Shown: positions 7,901 to 8,696 of the stretch, piece after piece
How the letters are laid out: each line of letters begins with the position of its first letter
How positions within the stretch are numbered: the stretch's first letter is position 1
From: Clostridia bacterium
GTDB lineage: Bacteria; Bacillota; Clostridia; Oscillospirales; CAG-272
Length of the DNA stretch: 8,696 nt
Assembly: GCA_017382615.1 (NCBI GenBank)
Contig: JAFNZX010000120.1
Coordinates: forward strand, 1-8,696
Direction of reading: 5' to 3'
Position numbers and translations under genes: made by a program
Notes under the pieces: model-generated
The model's input: the letters and a program-made list of their open reading frames with translations, nothing else
Databases searched by the model: none
What the model was told of the DNA's origin: nothing

Positions 7901-8604
7901 TTGGCAACGAGTGGAATTTCCAATCGATCGGCGAGGGTGAGATCGCGATAAACGGCAATTATCTTGTGGTCAAGGTAGATACCGCAGCATGCGGTCTTGA
8001 CGGTGATTTTGACTTCAAGTGGGCGGATAACTCCACCACCGAGGGCGAGATCATGCAGTTCTTGGATTTGGGTGATGCAGCCCCCAACGCACGATTCAAT
8101 TATGCTTACCGCGCAGAGGCGACAGCATCGACCTTCAACGAGGTCTTGGACGAATATCTTGTCGGCGGTGCGGCATTTGATGCGGGCAAGGCGTATATGG
8201 CAGCCGAGGGCGGCGTATACCGCCTGTATGACGGCAATACCAACGCCGTGGCTATGATGCATAAGAACAGATTGTTTGCGCCCGTCAGTGCGCTTGGCAA
8301 TTTGCGCGATGCCAAGGTCGAGCTTGCGAAAGATGGCAAGAGCGCAACGTGGAGCATTGGCGATAAGGTTATCGTATTTACCGCGGATTCCACCGAGGTC
8401 AAGGTCGGCATTGACACCTGCATCATTCCCGTAGCCCCCTTCATGGAGAACGGTGTGCTGTACGTGCCTCTCAACGCAGCGGCTTACGTGGCAGAGCTGC
8501 AATATTATGCAAATGGCAACAGTGCCATCATCAGCCCCAAGACCGAAGCGCCTGAGGGAGAGGACGGAAGACGACTGTTTGAGGCACTGAAGAGAGCATT
8601 CTGA
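4852..8604 (+). CDS. Multidomain lipoprotein with GH99/GH71-like barrel and tandem ConA-like domains
   Basis: The product has 1250 residues. A lipoprotein leader ends at Cys24 (FAAC) and is followed by a Thr/Glu/Gln/Pro linker. Two related ConA/LamG-like domains follow (residues 80-283 and 297-497). The central domain (about 540-890) has IRKHASMLCDIGVDFIYLD and LINAWNEWGAG, which resemble the GH99/GH71-like hydrolases and the related WbsX group. The last parts are a CBM9/DOMON-like sandwich (about 900-1085) and a copper-amine-oxidase-N-like stalk domain (about 1105-1230). GH99 enzymes are endo-acting alpha-mannosidases; this protein is too distant to inherit that specificity. Glu826 is the clear catalytic candidate, while position 829, a Glu in the GH99 motif NEWHE, is Ala. 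It is translationally coupled to the GH3 gene. The role is probably binding and possibly cutting a surface or dietary glycan. The reading frame is intact; the enzyme class is tentative. Confidence 0.92.
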   Translation: MKRYREICSLLLAMLLLLGAFAACKDQPTPEQGSTEDTTTTEAQTQLPERDPITYTFEDGISDEITEDKPVEEKPDEHYEYVQDFSAAIGGNDRDWYLNEMADITDGNLTAYSNQHPYLALKKKAKADLVTLCVDLQANRPGAIPNDSAYIALRLPAYDNQFAAVGQNGIWLAFQCGKVGIINTWPSITFFDCGVDFTKTQQVIVEDNQKDNVISVYVQENDSKELVFKVEIRDNKNVTVTDKNGAPKITSKFGYDILASGFMALWAHQDNGGVVFDNLKVNWTVPGNPTMTKTSSYAQDFNASIAGDEYWSHNATAVFEDGMVVGTNEHCYLDMTRRVRADKVYVELDMLADRKGTVDNVASYVGLRVTERDQFRATGSDGIWLAFHDNKIGLITGWPGTKMYVSEFSFASMRHVLIEDDTVNNIITVYIKEGGESQLVCRFVIQNEHDVKVYDNKGNQKITHTLGHDLNRDGFICFWAPAGNMGKSAFDNIEIRWDEKVRAEYTPTDPETLQDLYSDTWVGMDDENRLVADGADDVDDKLVGMFYQIWHVQTGTTYPDQILYDHHAIYQEGGHAAVKEAYGKGPVGWGHYWGQPYFGYYLTNDQWVIRKHASMLCDIGVDFIYLDVTNGNPLTTSYMAIFKEYKAMREMGMDTPDICFFMADNADLNPRVFEDIWDNIYSTGQYSDLYAMYKGKPLLLGNVEKIEDKEALETFTIRRCWALRDNVNKGKDMWTWMHEKSQPISTNTETGEKEEISISAAILANLGMGRSNQNRRQPKLKTLPDGTTDIFQFELETTGQGLFFAEQMERAAEADTYVLLINAWNEWGAGRWEGNSYPTIANTYIDWTYSYYVDCFNPEFSRDIEPMAGGFGDNYYYQLAQFLRAFKGSRQAPAAAGQGEMDLHADLSAWNSVWPEYKDTLGDTFHRDAMGYCNFFHYTNTSGRNDIVSAKVSRSAQNTYFLAVCADTITVPQGQNWMNLFINTDRDYQTGWYGYDIIINRDGSKAAAGKVTIEKFVGNEWNFQSIGEGEIAINGNYLVVKVDTAACGLDGDFDFKWADNSTTEGEIMQFLDLGDAAPNARFNYAYRAEATASTFNEVLDEYLVGGAAFDAGKAYMAAEGGVYRLYDGNTNAVAMMHKNRLFAPVSALGNLRDAKVELAKDGKSATWSIGDKVIVFTADSTEVKVGIDTCIIPVAPFMENGVLYVPLNAAAYVAELQYYANGNSAIISPKTEAPEGEDGRRLFEALKRAF
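5089..5700 (+). repeat. ConA/LamG-like domain, copy 1
   Basis: Residues 80-283 start at YVQDFSAAIGG and contain NGIWLAFQCGKVGI, VIVEDNQKDNVISVYV and the closing VVFDNLKVNW. Together with 5740-6342 this is a tandem protein-level duplication. The pattern (FDN closing strand, GIWLAF core strand) fits the concanavalin-like sandwich of LamG and DUF1080-type domains, mainly sugar-binding. Confidence 0.75.
5740..6342 (+). repeat. ConA/LamG-like domain, copy 2
   Basis: Residues 297-497 match copy 1 block by block: YAQDFNASIAGDE, DGIWLAFHDNKIGLITGWP, VLIEDDTVNNIITVYI and SAFDNIEIRW. The two copies are clearly divergent, so the duplication is not recent. Confidence 0.75.
6469..7521 (+). other. GH99/GH71-like putative catalytic barrel
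   Basis: Residues 540-890 show alternating strands and helices of a TIM barrel: VGMFYQIWH, WGHYWGQPYFGYY, the GVDFIYLD strand (D627) and the VLLINAWNEWGAG strand (E826) near the end. The Asn-Glu-Trp on a late strand is the hallmark shared with GH99-like and WbsX-like proteins. A specific GH family number cannot be assigned by eye. Confidence 0.6.
7549..8106 (+). other. CBM9/DOMON-like domain
   Basis: Residues 900-1085 contain MNLFINTDRDYQTGWYGYD followed by IIINR. The order INTD, then TGW, then GYD resembles the family 9 carbohydrate-binding and DOMON-like sandwiches often attached to secreted hydrolases. It probably adds substrate binding. Confidence 0.6.
8164..8541 (+). other. Copper-amine-oxidase-N-like (stalk) domain
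   Basis: Residues 1105-1230 include NRLFAPVSALGNL, a paired-strand WSIGDKVIVFTADSTEVKVG and MENGVLYVPLNAAAYVAEL. This is the pattern of the copper amine oxidase N-terminal-like domain, a common non-enzymatic surface module in Bacillota. It is followed by a short charged tail. Confidence 0.6.
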
Positions 8605-8696
8605 GCCATGACGAGTCAATAACATACACATATATTGGTTTTTAGCTTTTCAGTCCGTTTTGATAAGCAACCTAGGAATGATATAAATAAACAAGA
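8605..8696. other. Downstream intergenic region, no gene seen; weak hairpin
   Basis: This AT-rich stretch follows the last stop codon. The only fold I find is an imperfect 9-bp stem (8645-8653 with 8660-8668, one T-T mismatch and one G-T pair, 6-nt loop). It is not followed by a T tract, so it is not a standard intrinsic terminator. The true operon end may lie beyond the window. Confidence 0.3.

Noticed and set aside
7612..8631. 339-codon minus-strand open frame
   Set aside because: Opposite the conserved C-terminal domains of the last gene, with no family signature of its own.
8645..8668. Intrinsic terminator after the last gene
   Set aside because: The stem is imperfect and AT-rich and there is no T tract after it, so I list it only as a weak hairpin.

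Overview
The window looks like part of a carbohydrate-degradation locus from a Gram-positive, probably gut-associated Clostridia-type bacterium (Bacillota). The indications are strong GGAGG ribosome binding sites, sigma-A-type promoters in an AT-rich intergenic gap, short lipoprotein leaders followed by Thr/Glu-rich linkers, and a copper-amine-oxidase-N-like stalk domain. There is no SusC/SusD pair, so it does not look like a Bacteroidota locus. This assignment is an inference; no rRNA or marker gene is present.

Layout: bases 1-460 (minus strand) hold the N-terminal 153 codons of a cupin-containing, AraC-type regulator that runs off the left edge. Bases 461-630 are an AT-rich divergent promoter region with one good promoter on each strand. 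Three plus-strand genes follow with short gaps (27 and 9 nt) and no visible terminator between them, so they probably form one operon: a 264-residue lipoprotein of unknown function (631-1425), a 1129-residue glycoside hydrolase family 3 lipoprotein with two C-terminal F5/8 type C (CBM32-like) domains (1453-4842), and a 1250-residue multidomain lipoprotein (4852-8604). The last protein has tandem concanavalin-A-like domains, a GH99/GH71-like barrel with an NAWNEWGAG motif, a CBM9/DOMON-like domain and a C-terminal stalk-like domain. Bases 8605-8696 contain no gene that I can see.

The likely working model is that the divergent regulator senses a sugar-derived signal and controls an operon of surface-tethered lipoproteins. 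The GH3 enzyme would act on beta-linked glycosides, the GH99-like protein would bind and possibly cut a polysaccharide or glycan, and the small acidic lipoprotein could assist in binding. No transporter is visible, so uptake must be encoded elsewhere.

The most notable points are the GH99-like protein, whose architecture I do not recognise and in which Ala occupies a position that is a catalytic Glu in GH99; the shared leader cassette (RBS plus signal peptide) at the start of the two large genes; and a striking codon-context rule in which every Tyr-Val and His-Val pair is written YACGT.
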